Positions 1-12,550 of a DNA stretch of 64,000 bases are shown here, one piece after another; the first letter of the stretch is position 1; each line of letters starts with the position of its first letter. The DNA comes from Dichetophora obliterata (lineage: Eukaryota; Arthropoda; Insecta; Diptera; Sciomyzidae). Position numbers and translations under genes: made by a program. The notes beneath the pieces were generated by a model that saw nothing but the letters and a program-made list of their open reading frames with translations, was not told the origin of the DNA and ran no database searches. The stretch covers positions 122,178,920 through 122,242,919 of the forward strand of contig OY986438.1 in the NCBI GenBank assembly GCA_963920525.1. The letters are read 5' to 3'.

Positions 1-3
1 GGA

Positions 4-29
4 CACAGTGAGGAGCAATCCTCACTGTG
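4..29 (+). other. Perfect 11-bp stem-loop with GCAA tetraloop in LINE leader
   Basis: Positions 4-14 pair perfectly with 19-29, leaving the loop GCAA (15-18), a GNRA-class tetraloop. It sits 26 bases before the ORF1 ATG (55). It may be an RNA structure of the LINE 5' UTR. Function is inferred only. Confidence 0.6.
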
Positions 30-54
30 CGCCGCCAGCAGTCACACCTCCCCT

Positions 55-1344
55 ATGGTTGGAGCAGGCCATAGCGGTTGCAAAGCTACTGCCAAAAATG
101 TCACCGGGGCGGGAGCAGGCCTGGGTATAAAGACAACTACTGCCAAAAAATCCACACTACTGCGCAGGGGTGCCATAGTCGATGCAGACTCGGACCACGA
201 TAGCGCAAGCTCAGTTGAGGACAGGCTTCTCCTCTCTCCGGATAAGTCAGCGGGTTCCAGCTCCTCTCGCAAGGAAGGGCCCAAGACCAAGTCAAAGGAG
301 GGGCTGAAGGCCAAGGCCAACTACAAAGCGGCCCTTAAAATCTGCAGCCGGCTGTCAGGCAAGATGGATCTCTCTTCCAAAGAGAAGGAGTCGCTCGCCT
401 GGGCTAAGCTAAAGGTGGAAGAGGGTCGCTTACACTTCGCGAGCAGACCAAGCTTTGCACCTACGACTTCGCAGTTCGCGAACAAAGTAGAAGAGCAGGC
501 TGCTCAAAAACGCCAAAGATCGGTGGAAAGTGCGAAAGTCGGAGCTCCAGCAAGCAAACGACAGAAGCAGAAACCGACCACAAACACAATCCCGCAGCCT
601 AAACAGGAGGTAAAAACCAAGGCCAGTGACGTGACTAAACGACACCTGATCGTGGCACTGATCGACCGGAGTGATCCCCAAGGCAAAATGACCCTTGAGA
701 GATGGAAATCCGTAGAGATGAAGCTTCTCGAGGTGATGTTCGCGAGGTTGGAAGCCCAACCTGACGCTCCCATGCCCACATTCGATGGAGCAGGCTGGCT
801 CAATGGGGTTAAGATCCTAAAGTGCAACGACGATCCAACTCTGCACTGGGTGAAAGCAGTAACCCCGACACTCCAAGGCCTATGGGAGGGTGCCCAACTG
901 GAAGTAGTGGACAGGACTAGTATCCCGTCCCTACCAAAAGCGAAGGTACTCTTCCCAAGAGTAGTGCCGTAGGAGTCCGCGCTGAAGCTTCTACAGAAGC
1001 AAAATCCGGACGTGCCAACGGCTGACTGGAGGGTGTTGAAGGTTGCTGATCCGGTACCTGATAGTAGCGGGGGGCAGCACTACATCCTCCAGATCAACAA
1101 GGAGGCAGAGGATATCCTTTACGCGCGTTACGGGAAGATGGCGTGGGGCGTTGGCAGTGTTTATCTGCGCCTCAAAAAGCGCCACCCCAAGGACAACAAC
1201 AGCAACACACTAGAGTCCGGAGAGGTGGAAAAAGACCTCGGCCTAGAAGCCGTAACCGACGCTGCCCAAGGACTCAGTCTGGTAGATGCGGGTGACGGAG
1301 GCACACCAACAAAAGTCGACCCCGTAAAGGAATCTTCAGCCTAA
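55..1344 (+). pseudogene. LINE ORF1 (gag-like, nucleic-acid binding), one in-frame stop
   Basis: Reads from ATG 55 to TAG 970-972, then continues in the same frame to TAA 1342-1344. The first half is Lys/Ser/Ala-rich and basic, as expected for an RNA-binding ORF1 protein. The second half resembles the DUF4780-type domain common in insect LINE ORF1 proteins, with a DW-LKV start, an INKEAEDILY block and KMAWGVGSVYLRLKKRHPKD near its end. The stop codon breaks this domain. The terminal TAA overlaps the ORF2 ATG (TAATG, 1342-1346). In life it would package element RNA into an RNP. The function follows the family; inactivity is inferred from the stop. Confidence 0.85.
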
Positions 1345-4300
1345 TGGAGCTGAAGGTCCTTCAAATAAACCTGCATAAATGCAAAACCGCCAGCGCAGAA
1401 CTCCTTCTCGTACTGGAGGAAGGAGGCTACGATGTGGCTTTGGTACAGGAGCCGTGGATTGCCTCGGGCAACGCGGTATCTGGCCTAAAGTCACAAAACT
1501 TTAATACGTTTTTCGCAACAACAGTAAGTAGAACAAGAACAGCCATCCTTATAAGGAAAGGCATCTATACTGATCTAATGTCTCATTACAGCACTGACGA
1601 TCTTACCGTTGTGGCGCTAGAGGGCGACGCGGACGAGCCGATCCTGGTCGCCTCATGCTACATGGCGCATGACGTCGACGCACCACCAGACGAGCTACAA
1701 AGAATGGTAGCAGTCGCCGGCGGAAAGAACCAAGCAATGGTCATCGGAGCAGATGCCAATGCACACCACCCAGTATGGGGCAGCCCAGATATCAACGATC
1801 GAGGTGAGTCCCTACTTAACTTTATTCTACAATATAACCTTAGCGTAGCTAACATCGGCGAAGAACCCACGTATGTAGGCCCCACCTCGTCGAACGTGTT
1901 AGACCTAACAATATCCTCAGATAACAACACTCTGGTCACAAATTGGAGGGTGCTAGCACAGCCCTCCTTCTCGGACCACAATTATATCAGCTTTAGTATA
2001 AGCTTTAACTACACTCCAGCTCAAAAGATCTTTAGAAGCCCCAGAAACACGAACTGGAACCGCTTCAGAAGTATCATTGAGAGCAAATTACCAGCTACTA
2101 AACAAATTAATACGGAAGAGGGCATCGAAAGGTCACTGAAGATTCTCTCGGCCCATCTTCTCAAGGCCTATCATGCCTCTTGTAAGCCCACGCGAACAAA
2201 GCGTAAGATCAGACCACCATGGTGGAGTCCGAATCTTACAGAGCAAAGACGCGACCTAAAAGATTTCTTTAAACTAGCTAAAATAGCTGACCAAGAGGAA
2301 ATTTGGGGGGAATACAAATGTAGGCTCAGACTTTTTAAAACAAACGTACGCAGAGCAAAAAGACACTCGTGGAAGAACTTCTGCTCAAACATAGAAAAAA
2401 CTGCGGACACAGCAAGGCTCAGGAAGCTACCCTCAAAGCAGCCCTCCACTCAGAGCTAGCTACGCAAAGACAATGGCCAGTGGACGGAGAGCAGTCAGGA
2501 ATCCCTCGAGGTGCTGTTAAAGGCGCATTTTCCTGGCTGTACCGAAGCTCCTAGCACTGCTACAATACGAGGGCACAGGACAACCCCGTTACAGGTTCCA
2601 CACGACTTAATAACGTCGGATGGAATCGTATGGGCTATAAACTCATTCTCGGGATACAAATCTCCGGGACCAGACGGTATAATTCCTGCCATGTTGCAAA
2701 CGGCTGAATCGCGAGTCGTCCCATGGCTGAAGAATATATTTAACGGATGCATAAGGCTAAACTATGTACCTGTGGCTTGGAGGACAGCGAGGGTTGTATT
2801 CTTACCGAAGGCAGGTAAGAGCAGCCATCCATGTCCGAAAGACTACAGGCCAATAAGTCTGACCTCCTTCGTACTCAAAACGCTCGAGAAACTGATTGAC
2901 TTGCACCTAAGAAACAATTCAATCCAGTTATCAACCAACCAGCACGCATACACGAAAGGGAAATCGGTTGAAACGGCACTACATTCCCTAGTAGTAACCA
3001 TAGAAAAAGCCCTCCACCACAAGGAATACGCACTCGGGGCGTTTCTAGATATCTCAGGTGCATTCAACAATGTATCAACCACCGCAATCCTTAGTGGATT
3101 ACGTGCAATAGAGGCACCACCGGCAATACACCTTTGGTTAGACAAGTTGCTTGGCTGCAGGAAGGTGCGGGCTGAGTGGGGCACCAAATCCATGGAAAGG
3201 GAAGCTCGCAGTGGGACACCCCAGGGAGGGGTCCTCTCGCCACTACTATGGAATCTTGTAGTTAATGAACTACTCGAAAAGTTCGCAGGTAGAGCCCCGA
3301 GGATAACTGCCTATGCAGACGACATAAGCATTATTATAGTAGGGAAATGTCTATCAACAGTAAGCTCCATAATGGAGAGCACACTCAAAGATGTACTTAG
3401 ATGGGCAAATTCAGTCGGTCTTAGTATTAACGCAGAGAAAACGGATCTGGTTCTATTCACGAAAAGGTACAAGATACCACAGTGGATACCACCGAAATTG
3501 AACGATATACGTCTCATACCGAAAACTCACACAAAATATCTAGGAGTCGTCCTGGACAGCAAGCTGTCATGGAAAACCAACGTGGAAGAAAGGGTGAAGA
3601 AATCCACCATTGCACTATACACATCCAAAAAGATGCTAGGCAGTACTTGCCCAGCGGTCCGAAATGGCAGCAGCTCATCTAGAATCACGATTGAAGCGCT
3701 CCATCACTGTTGCTTATCCAGCAGGAAAGAAGCACACTATTCGAAATATTGTTTCTCTTTGCTTTTCTCTCGAAATAAGCAAGCAATGAGACAAAGTTTT
3801 GTGGTTTTCTTTGTTTTGTTCTTTAGTGGGCAAGCCTATTTTTTATTCAGTTGCGATTCAGTTTTTGTTTGCGCAGGTTAAGTAAGCGTAAGTAAAATTT
3901 ATGAAGACTCAACTCTGTTTTTCTATTCTTGCATTTCTTGTTCAATGCACAAAGTATGCTGCGTATTATCCCATTACCGCTCAGCGTTATCATATGATAA
4001 CGCACTCATCTCTTTTTTTGTTGATTCAATACGAAAGAAATACAGAAAACAAAATGCTTTATCATATGGCGGTAACAATTAAACAAAAACACGAGTAGGC
4101 GCGCAACTGTTCAAATTATGTTTTTTCTAGTTAACTCCGCAGTGTGCTTTGAGCATAGGAAAAATTATTTGAATTGATAACTTGAAAAAAAGTTGTAAGA
4201 GAGCGTAGTTCGCTCATTGCTATGCCTCTCGCTGCTTATTCACTGAATCATACATTCATTTACACAATGGTTGGCATCCCCCGCTCACTCCACCGGTCAA

Positions 4301-5747
4301 TATAGTTTTTTCTCTGTCTCTCTCGCTCTTTTTCGAAATCAACTTCGAACTGCTTCCTTCCTAGGACATGCCAATGTTAAAAGAAGCACGTTTGGCAAGG
4401 AGGATGCAAGCGCTTGCTGATTCCACAGCAGCGCTGCCAGAAGTCTATTGAAGCGCTCTTTCTCCCGCTGGGTGGGGTCTCTCACCCTTTCTGATGCACT
4501 GGATCTATGTAACGGTAGTGCGTCCTATTCTACTCTACGGGATAATTGTGTGGTGGCCGGCTGTGAACAAATCAACATTCCTCAGGCACTTGGAGAAAAC
4601 TCAGCGGCAGGCAGCGCTATGCATCACGGGGGCACTGAAGTCAACTCCAACTAAAGCGCTTGAAACGATTCTAAGTATGGACCCCCTGGACATACACGCA
4701 AAACTAATAGCCGGAAAAACGGCACAACGCCTCACAGCAGCAGGCAACATGCACATTCAAAATTTTGGACATTGTACAATCGGAAAGGATCTACTTAGTA
4801 GCACGGACTACATGGTACCTCGCACGATAGTCAATTCCAAAGTACGAACTCTTCTGGGACCAAACGACTGGTGCAAAGGTATAGAACAAGCACAGCGGGC
4901 GGTCAACATATTTACCGACGTCTCCAAAATGCCTACGGGGGTAGGTGCGGCGGTGTATTGCGCAGAGCCTAATATAAGGCAGCCATATAAACTGCCGAAC
5001 CACTGCAGTATCTTCCAGGCGGAAATATTTGCCATAAGGAAGGCTGCTGAGATAGCCCTCAGCATGGACACACAACACTCTAACATCAACATTTTCGTTG
5101 ACAGTCAAGCGGCGATCAAATCCATGCGCTCCGCTAGCATCAAGTCCAAAAGTGTCTTGGCTGGCAGAGATGCACTAGATGCTCTATGCGCTTCTAAGAG
5201 AGTGCGCATCTACTGGGTCCCTAGCCACCAGGGCATTGAGGGAAACGAGATGGCAGATGGTTTAGCAAAGGAAGGCGCCGGGCTGGAATCAGAACTCGCA
5301 GAACATGTACTTACTCCGCTACAAGAGTTGTACAGGAACCTCGGAAGAAGAGCCACACTAACAGTGAATCGTAGATGGAGAGATACGACAACGTGCAAAA
5401 TCTCGAAAATCATGTGCAATGCACAATGCGAAAAACGAACTCTGTTCATCTTGGCACGCCCGCGCAAGGATTGCAGGACACTAGTGGGCATGCTCACTGG
5501 TCACTGCATGACGGCAGCCCACGCGAGGAAGCTTGGCATCACCACGGATGACAACTGCAGGAAATGCAAAGAACTGGGCACAGTGGAGACCCTGGAGCAC
5601 CTACTATGCACATGCCCCGCCCTACTTAGATCGAGACTAAAATACCTAGGCTCATCGACGTTCCCGTCACTTAAAGATGTAGCCAGGGTGTCTCTAGAAT
5701 CCCTCCTAAGGTTTGCGAACTCAACGCAAATCTTTAAAGACTTTTAA
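1344..5747 (+). pseudogene. LINE ORF2: APE endonuclease - RT - RNase H, interrupted
   Basis: One frame throughout, broken by TAG at 2457-2459 and by the insertion 3650-4472. Endonuclease (about 1344-2010): LQINLHKC start, QEPW, DANAHHPVWGS and a terminal SDH motif. RT (about 2600-3640 continuing from 4473): PGPDG, YRPISL, GTPQGGVLSPLLWN, and the catalytic YADD near 3312. After the insertion come GLSPFLMHWIY and VVRPILLYG, the usual end of RT. RNase H (about 4905-5285): FTDVSK (the family usually has DGS, so a Gly-to-Val change beside the first catalytic Asp), QAEIFA, FVDSQAA and a late Asp in NEMADGLAKEG. A C-terminal CxxC...HxxxxC zinc motif lies near 5563-5610. It nicks target DNA and primes reverse transcription. 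This copy is dead. Confidence 0.93.
3650..4472. mobile_element. 823-bp insertion in LINE RT domain, TIR CCCAGCGG, TG duplication
   Basis: Starts CCCAGCGG (3650-3657) and ends CCGCTGGG (4465-4472), an 8-bp perfect inverted repeat. TG (3648-3649) is repeated at 4473-4474. Removing insert plus one TG brings the conserved W-G-L-S-P block back into the RT frame, so the boundaries are well supported. A 12-bp direct repeat, ATTGAAGCGCTC, lies inside both ends (3690-3701, 4447-4458). No transposase is seen; the T-rich interior has only short ORFs. Probably a non-autonomous DNA transposon; the 2-bp TG duplication does not match a superfamily I can name. Confidence 0.75.
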
Positions 5748-5860
5748 AAAAAAAAAACAAACACAAAGGTTCTTTTGTTCGCTACCGGTACCACTAAGGA
5801 CCTGAATTGGTCTATGTGAGCCTCACGAGGGCATCCGGTCTAACCTAACCTAACCTAAAA
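5748..5860 (+). repeat. LINE 3' UTR with A-rich stretch and CTAAC repeat tail
   Basis: After the ORF2 stop comes an A10 run, a short UTR, and a final TCTAACCTAACCTAACC stretch (about 5840-5858). Several insect LINEs end in short tandem repeats rather than poly(A), so I take this as the element's 3' terminus and not as telomeric DNA. Confidence 0.7.
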
Positions 5861-6937
5861 TAAGTACATTTTAAGTGTTTGTGTTTGCGTTGCCATATAG
5901 CAACGACAGGGTGTTTCGAGTTAATGTATGCAGGGCTACCACATTTTTATTATTAAAAACTTTATAAATTAAATCTACTATACAAGTTCTAAGAATATCT
6001 TTTAACTGACAGCTAGTGTGTAAAATCGTCTTTGTTCCACATTAAGTAATATTGCATACATTAGATATGGCATTTATCTGTCAAAGTAGTGATTAGAAAT
6101 TAGAATTTTTATTTTTAAATTTTTAGTTATACATATATACTTGAAGTAAAAATGGCAACCACAAATAAAAATTTATTATGTTTGAGTCAAATATGCTGTT
6201 TTATCTCATTTTATCTCATCATGGATGATAAAGCCAAAGTCAAAGCGATAATTTGTGAATTGGGATTATCTGTTGTGTGAAACAGTTGTGTTCAAAAATT
6301 TTAAATTTTGCAGGAAATGCGCGTTTTGGGTTTTGATTAATAAATCTTTAAATGAATCTTTATGCTATCGTTATCGTTATATCTTGATATTTAAAACCAC
6401 AATCCATAAATATGTAAATATGTATAAAATTTTTTATTTGCCTGATTTTGGTCGGTATATTTAAAAGCCAACAGCCACAAAGCTATTTGACTTTACGAGC
6501 AATGTTGAAACATGTTATTATTGCTATCACATAAATTCATTTAATTAGAATATGTTGGTTGCTGTGGTCAGCCGTGGCAAGCCAAAACGCCTTAACCAAT
6601 TTCCTTAACATGATTCCTCAACCCTAAACACACCTCCCTTTTCCCCTCCGCCCTCATCACTTTTCAAGCTGCTTATCGGATTAAGCTAACCAACAACTTA
6701 GCTGTTACAAATATAGCGGCTGGCAGAGCAGCGCATTTAGCAGAGTTGCATTAAATTATAGCAAGGAAATGATGCAGTTTATCATTGAAAATGTTGCCAA
6801 AACAGAATTGAATTTAAAAGCGTTTCGAAAACCAACACACACTAAGCTAAGAACACACTACTACACTGCAAGTCGTTGGAAGTAGCTTTGGCAGTAGTTG
6901 AAAGTAGGCGGTCATGGTTGCCCCTCGTTAAACTTAC
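5861..6937 (-). other. AT-rich intron sequence downstream of exon 6938-7138
   Basis: No exon, RNA gene or clear repeat seen. It begins with the donor of the LamG exon (GTAAGT on the minus strand, 6937-6932). Confidence 0.5.
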
Positions 6938-7138
6938 TTGCTGCTATATTCCTTTCATTGATATCCGCCAAGTCGATGAGATTCGTGCCGATTTTCAAGC
7001 CACGCACGCATCCAATATAGCCCTCAAGTTCGGGTGCATCCGTATTTGTACGCAGTAAATTTGCTGGATCATATCCGCCGATGTTAAGCTGAAAATATTC
7101 GGTGGGTGGCGCTGGTGGACGATGCGGCGATAGAACCT
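6938..7138 (-). CDS. Host gene exon: second half of a laminin-G domain
   Basis: Minus-strand exon of 201 bp. Acceptor TTTCACAG (AG at 7140-7139) follows a good pyrimidine tract; donor is GTAAGT at 6937-6932. The exon begins with two bases finishing a codon and ends with one base (phase 1-1), matching the exon at 41101-41547. It reads EVLSPHRPPAPPTEYFQLNIGGYDP..., then EGYIGCVRGLKIGTNLIDLA, the classic LamG ending with its GxIGCxRxL signature. The domain belongs to extracellular neurexin/CASPR/axotactin/laminin-type proteins that bind ligands at the cell surface or in matrix. A neuronal neurexin-like product is likely; which one cannot be told from this part. Confidence 0.85.
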
Positions 7139-7140
7139 CT

Positions 7141-7860
7141 GTGAAATAAACGCAAAAGAAACAGATAGTTTAACAAACGATTGAGAAGGAGTGAGATAAA
7201 ATATTGATAGATAGTGTTATGTTTGTTTGGTGAGAGTGGCCACACCACCACGTATGGCAACGCGTTGTGGCTGTGCAGTGAAAATATAAGCAGTGACACG
7301 GAAACGGAAACCGGACCATATCATTGAGATGTAGTGCATGTTGGTCAGCTGTGTTTGTTTGCTTATGGCAGTTGGTGGGTGGTGGAGTGGGTCTTATGTA
7401 TGTTGATGAGTGCAAGCATGCGTGGGCATATGTGAGTGAATGGTTGTGTATTTTTATGATGTGTGTGAGTGTGTGTGTTTGTGTGCTTGAGTGTGTGCGT
7501 TTCAGCATATCATTGCTTGCCTTTGCTTAATTGAATTGTTATGCAGAGTACAAAGTCGTTCGGTCGGTTGAGTCAAGTTAAGTTGGACTGATGGATTGAG
7601 TGAAGTTGCATTAACTGGGTTTGCTTCGGTCTGCTTTGGTTTGGCTTGGCTGTGTGTTGGGAAATTTTAATTTTCAGCTGCCTGCATATATGTCTGTCTG
7701 TCTATTCTAATGACTATCTTTCGGACTGTCCAATTTTCAGCGACTGAATATCAGAGTCTGTCTGTCGGTCAGTGGGTCGATGGGTCGGTGGAATGTTCGT
7801 TCTATTTGTTTGCTTGTAAATCTTGCTGAGCTATTTTAACTTGTATGGGTAAATGTGTAA
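7141..7860. repeat. Intron start with GT/TTG-rich low-complexity sequence
   Basis: Contains a GTGTGTGAGTGTGTGTG microsatellite around 7459-7500 and GTCTGTCTG/GTCGGTC runs around 7560-7790. ORFs here are by-products of the low complexity. Confidence 0.6.
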
Positions 7861-8576
7861 ATTTTGATGAGACTCGACGATGTGCAATTAGAACAAATGG
7901 ATTTATTTGAAGAGAATTTATAGTAAATGGAATTTATAGATTCAAAATGTTTCAATTTAAAATAGCTTTATGTTACAGAATCAGAGCTCAAGTAAATTGA
8001 GTGAAAATAAGTTAAGGACGGCAAAGTGTTTCGAAAGTCCCAAACATGATTTTGAGCATGTACGAAAAGCAGCTATATGTTAAAAATTAAGTAGATTATT
8101 TAGAATTTCCGGGATAAAACAAGAGAAGATGACCTTTCATGCTGAATGGTAAAATTTTGTATGTACTCTTTATTTACTTAATTACACTAAATTTTTTAAA
8201 TAAACTGAGAAAAAACACAAACTCAAGTAAACTATACATAGACATAGTCAATCATCATCAACTAATGTTAGTCCAATCATTACACACTTTCTAGAAATTA
8301 AAAGGATTTCTGAATAATAAAGTGCAGTAAAATTTGATAATGAAATACTCCAAGAAGACAGCGTTCATTGTTTATCATTTCTGTATACATGTAAACTTAT
8401 GACCTAAACGTAGCAAAATGTAAGGTTTCAGCGTTCAACCTTCAACTTTCAAATGCAAAGTATGTCATCTAAATATATTTTTTACGAATCTAAATAAAAA
8501 CTGTACGAGCTTTTCAATTCCAGTAAAAAAATTTTCTATATCTTTGATACAATCTGAGATATAAGGCCCAGAACGC

Positions 8577-9286
8577 GGCAGGTTCTCATAAAACTCGACC
8601 TAAAAACTCATTAATTTTTTTAAAAATTTTATCGATAGCTTATGATGTGTAGAATATGCTCGTAAAGCAGATAAAATTATCGCTTGCGAAAGGAACACAT
8701 ATTTTCATAAGAGCACTAGAAAAAATCCAATCTAAATCCAAATCTAAAAACGCGTTTTCTGAAAAATCATGTTTTTCAAACTTGCCTCCACGATATCTCA
8801 ACAACCACCATATAAATCGAGTGGGATTTTTTTTTTAAAGTAAATAAAATTTATTGGAATGTAAACCTAAATTTAGATAATATTGGTTGGTTTTTTTTTC
8901 AGAGCCCTTAAAAGATAGAAAAATGTGAATTAAACGCAACAAAAAATTCACATGTCCGCCATTTTTCTACTTTCAACTATTTATTGATGTTATGGGTTCA
9001 AACTCCAATAAATACAATACAATTTATAAAATGTTTTGGTTTTTTTAATTTGCCGTGCTGTGGGATGGAGAGCCTTTTTTCAAACGGTGACGTTTGAAGG
9101 CGCATTGACACAATAAGCTTATATGCACAAAAAAAATATTTTCCTAAACTTTAGGAATCAATAAAAAACTACCAAAAAACTCAAGGTTATACTTCCTTCC
9201 GATGAGTTTCCGTTTGTTTTACTTCCCTCTATGAAAAAAATCAAGAACATCAAAGTGTTTTTTTTACCTCTAGATGAGAACCTGCC
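8577..9286. mobile_element. Possible 710-bp TIR element (GGCAGGTTCTCAT)
   Basis: GGCAGGTTCTCAT at 8577-8589 recurs inverted at 9274-9286. The interior is AT-rich without coding. The right end is followed by TTAA, but no matching TTAA lies on the left, so the boundaries are unproven. Confidence 0.35.
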
Positions 9287-11217
9287 CTTAAGGGTTGCAA
9301 AAATTTTCAATTGTATCTACGCCCACTTTTAAGAAATCATAAAAGATTCCAAAACTACTGGGCCGATTAAACAAATACTTTCGTAATGGATTTGTTTCGA
9401 AATGGTACCAAATGGTTTAGGAAAAATACTGTCACTTCAGCGCCCACAAATCAATAAAAATGCTGCATTTCAGACTTAATCAAATGACTGCAAGAAAATA
9501 AGAAAGTATCAACCCGTAGCTTTCCATTTCTATTTGTGTAATTTTCTTCAGAAAAGTTTCATAATATTTACTTTCTCTCAAAAAGGAAACAAAAAGTTTT
9601 TTGTTATAAAAAACAAATTCAATTAAAAAATTTTATATATTTTTTTTATTAAATTCGAAATAAATATTTATTTAACTTGTTTAAAAAATCGTAAAATATT
9701 GTAATTTTTTTCGTTGATTTTAAGCCATCTCTTAATGAATAAAATTTTTTGTTTTTGGTTTGAGTGCTACATCGATCTCAAATATACTATGCATTATTTT
9801 ATCCTATATAAATATTTTGGTAGATTAATATTAAAACTAGCAAATTAGTTAAAACACGATACAAATTTAAATGTTTGCGCTAAGTGTGGGGCAACACTAC
9901 TGAGTATCATCCAGCTAGTCTTAAAATTTTTCTTTTTTATTTTGAAATCCACGTCGATTTCCAACAAAACACAAGAAACCGAACGCAAATATCTTCATAC
10001 ATTCAAAAGTTAATGAATTTTGATCACTCAGGCAGCGAAATCTTACACTGTGCGTCGTGGGTTCATATTCCGCAAATTTCATTGTTTTTTCTTTTGTCAA
10101 AAATGTTTTAACAAGCATTTATTTGTGTTTATTATTTATATATTTCAGTAAAATTTGTTCTTTCTTTGACGAAAAATGTGGCTGGTTTTATTTTAAACAC
10201 AAAACTCATTAAATTTCCTGAAATTTTTAGTTTTTTTTTAACATTTTGTGAACTTTCAGTGAACGTGTTTTAAAATATAATAAGAAGTTTTTAAAGACAA
10301 AAACCTTAGTACTACTTAAAAATCCAATCAATCAGAAAAGCGCTCAGTGTATTGCAGCTAGTATTATAAATATTAAAAAAAAACAATCTCTCCACATACA
10401 TAATTATTTTTTATGCTTCTTACTAATTTCATCTCTCTTAACTAACCACTTTACCTAGTTTAATTTTAATATATTTTCTCATTTTTATATTTTCCTACAT
10501 CGCTTACGATGTTAATGGTAACTTTTCATTTTTACCAACATCCTCTTCCTATTTTCAAATCATCATTAATTTCATTGTTGTTTTTCAAATTTTTTAAAAA
10601 AATGAGCCCAAATAATCATATCTACCGTTAAAGCTTTTAGTTACTTCATACAGCTTTCTCTGATTCTATCTATCTTTTCAGTCAATTGCCAATCAAATTT
10701 AACACACTTAACTTCCTCAACATTGTTAGCGGAATCATGCTCTTCACATGCCATTGATTGCATATTACATTTGTTCAGACTGCCGGAAATAAATTTGTGT
10801 GCCTTTTCTAACACCGTCCCCGCAACAGAAGGAAGCAATATTTTTCTTTAACTTAGGCGAAGAAAAAAGTAGAGATAAAGTAACCAAAAGGTTATTTTTT
10901 ATTGTTGCTCAGCAATAAAAAATAACTATAAAAAATACGGTCAAGAGAGATCATAAAGTTCGAGTTTTATTAAATTTATATAATTGTCTTGAACTCAAGA
11001 GATTGTTGAAAACAATCTTCGAAGGTTTTCTAATAAAAATGATATAGCTACAATTGGCTTAGAATTTTATTTTTAACATTTAAAAGATAAAGTTTTTGAA
11101 AGGATTTAAAATGGTCTCCTATAAAGAAGTTAAGTTAAGAATAATTTGCCTCTTAAAATTTGGAAATGTTATTTGTGTAAAAGCTTCAGAATATCATACT
11201 GACAACAATTCATACCT
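9287..11217. other. AT-rich intron, nothing recognised
   Basis: Short ORFs only; no motif, exon or repeat I can support. Confidence 0.4.
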
Positions 11218-12530
11218 ACACTCAGAAAAAAAATGGTAATTTTTTTAACTATTTCAATAGTCATTCGTTTAAATTCTTCGAAATTTGTGGATTAACTATT
11301 TTTAATTAAAAATTAGTTGAAAATACTTAGAGATAGTTATGAAGTAGTTCAAAATATTATCTACTATAGAGATTAGTCAAATATGATTATTATGATAGTC
11401 AAGCTACATAAAAAATAGTTGGTATACAGAATTTTCAAAATAACTATCAAATAATCGTTTTTGACTACTTAATAATAAATTTTTAACTTTAAAGTAGTCA
11501 AAATATTAATAAAAAGCTTTTTTACTATTGTACTTGATAACAACAAAATAGTCGAAAATGGCTTTTGCATAGTTATTAAAAAACTTTCGAACATAATATT
11601 CAGAAAAACACGTTCGTTTCAAGTGCAACGCTCATTGAGCAGTGAATGTTAGTCGCGTGCAGATCTTTATCCTTTGTTGTTCGTTTCAAGTAAAAAACAA
11701 ATTCTTTTGAATGTATCAAAAGTAAAAACTCCACCACTGCACATACATTATACTCCATCAAAAGAATCATTTATAAGATTAAAATATTTTATCTCAGTAA
11801 AATTTACGAATGAATAATTTTTATAAATAAATACAATTGTTTTCTTGTAACACTTTGGTTAACTTGAAAAAAAGAGATCTATCGTTTCACACGTTCAGTC
11901 ATATTTCTGTGGTCAAAAGGAATAATGACTAAATTCAAAATATCATAAAAAAGCGATATGGAAGTTACTTTATTGAAAATTTTTGGAAGTATGCAGATAT
12001 CCAGAATTAATCATCACTTATGTGTGCACAGGTTTTGTCTGTAACGATTCATATATTTCAAAAAAATGGGTCGTAGTTCTTGCAATTAAAATATAGCTCT
12101 TTACGATACTTTGAGTTTAGGGGTTATTCCTTGTGACCACAGATTTAAGGGCAGTAAAAAATAAGGTAACTATGCTTATCACTTGCGTCATTTTTTTAGT
12201 TCTAAATCGAAATACATGCAAAGGTACAGACAACTATTGCAATATTTATGTAAATGCTATTTGCGTAGTTAAAAACAACTACTTAAATAGTTTTTTGGCA
12301 ACTATGTTCATAGTGAAAAACAACTATATAATAGTTATGCAACAACTTCGTGCAAAGTTAAAAACAACTAAAAAAAGTTATTCAATAACTACGTACATAG
12401 TTTAAAATAACTATTTTTATAGTCAAAATTGATAACAGAATAGTTGTTTTTCACAAAAAAAAAAAAAATACTTTTTAAATAGTCATTATAACTATTTCTA
12501 TTATTAAAATAGTCAAAAAATAATCATAAC
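11218..12530. repeat. AACTAT/ATAGTT-rich block, foldback-like
   Basis: Both flanks (about 11240-11590 and 12230-12520) are packed with AACTATT, AATAGTC and AGTTAAAAACAACTA motifs in both orientations, with ordinary AT-rich sequence between. The two flanks can pair in part, which suggests an old foldback or subterminal-repeat transposon. Exact ends not found. Confidence 0.4.
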
Positions 12531-12550
12531 CCATTAGTTCGAAGTTGAAA

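Larger units (their letters stand above)
1..5860 (+). mobile_element. Non-LTR retrotransposon (LINE; R1/LOA/I-like, ORF1 + ORF2 with RNase H)
   Basis: Nearly complete LINE whose 5' end may lie before the window. Order: short leader with a hairpin, ORF1, ORF2 (APE endonuclease, reverse transcriptase, RNase H, C-terminal CCHC motif), A-rich stretch and a CTAAC-type 3' tail. EN-RT-RNase H plus an ORF1 with a DUF4780-like tail points to the R1/LOA/I group; the exact clade cannot be fixed by eye. The copy is inactive: one in-frame stop in ORF1 (970-972), one in ORF2 (2457-2459) and an 823-bp insertion. It lies in the same sense orientation as the window, opposite to the host gene. Confidence 0.93.

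Noticed and set aside
3482..3682. 66-aa ORF in LINE RT region
   Set aside because: Out-of-frame shadow of the RT domain.
5840..5860. TAACC repeats resembling telomeric DNA
   Set aside because: Only three units directly after a LINE 3' UTR; short tandem tails are normal for this kind of LINE.
7324..7530. 68- and 112-codon ORFs on both strands
   Set aside because: Produced by a GT/GTTT microsatellite; no domain.
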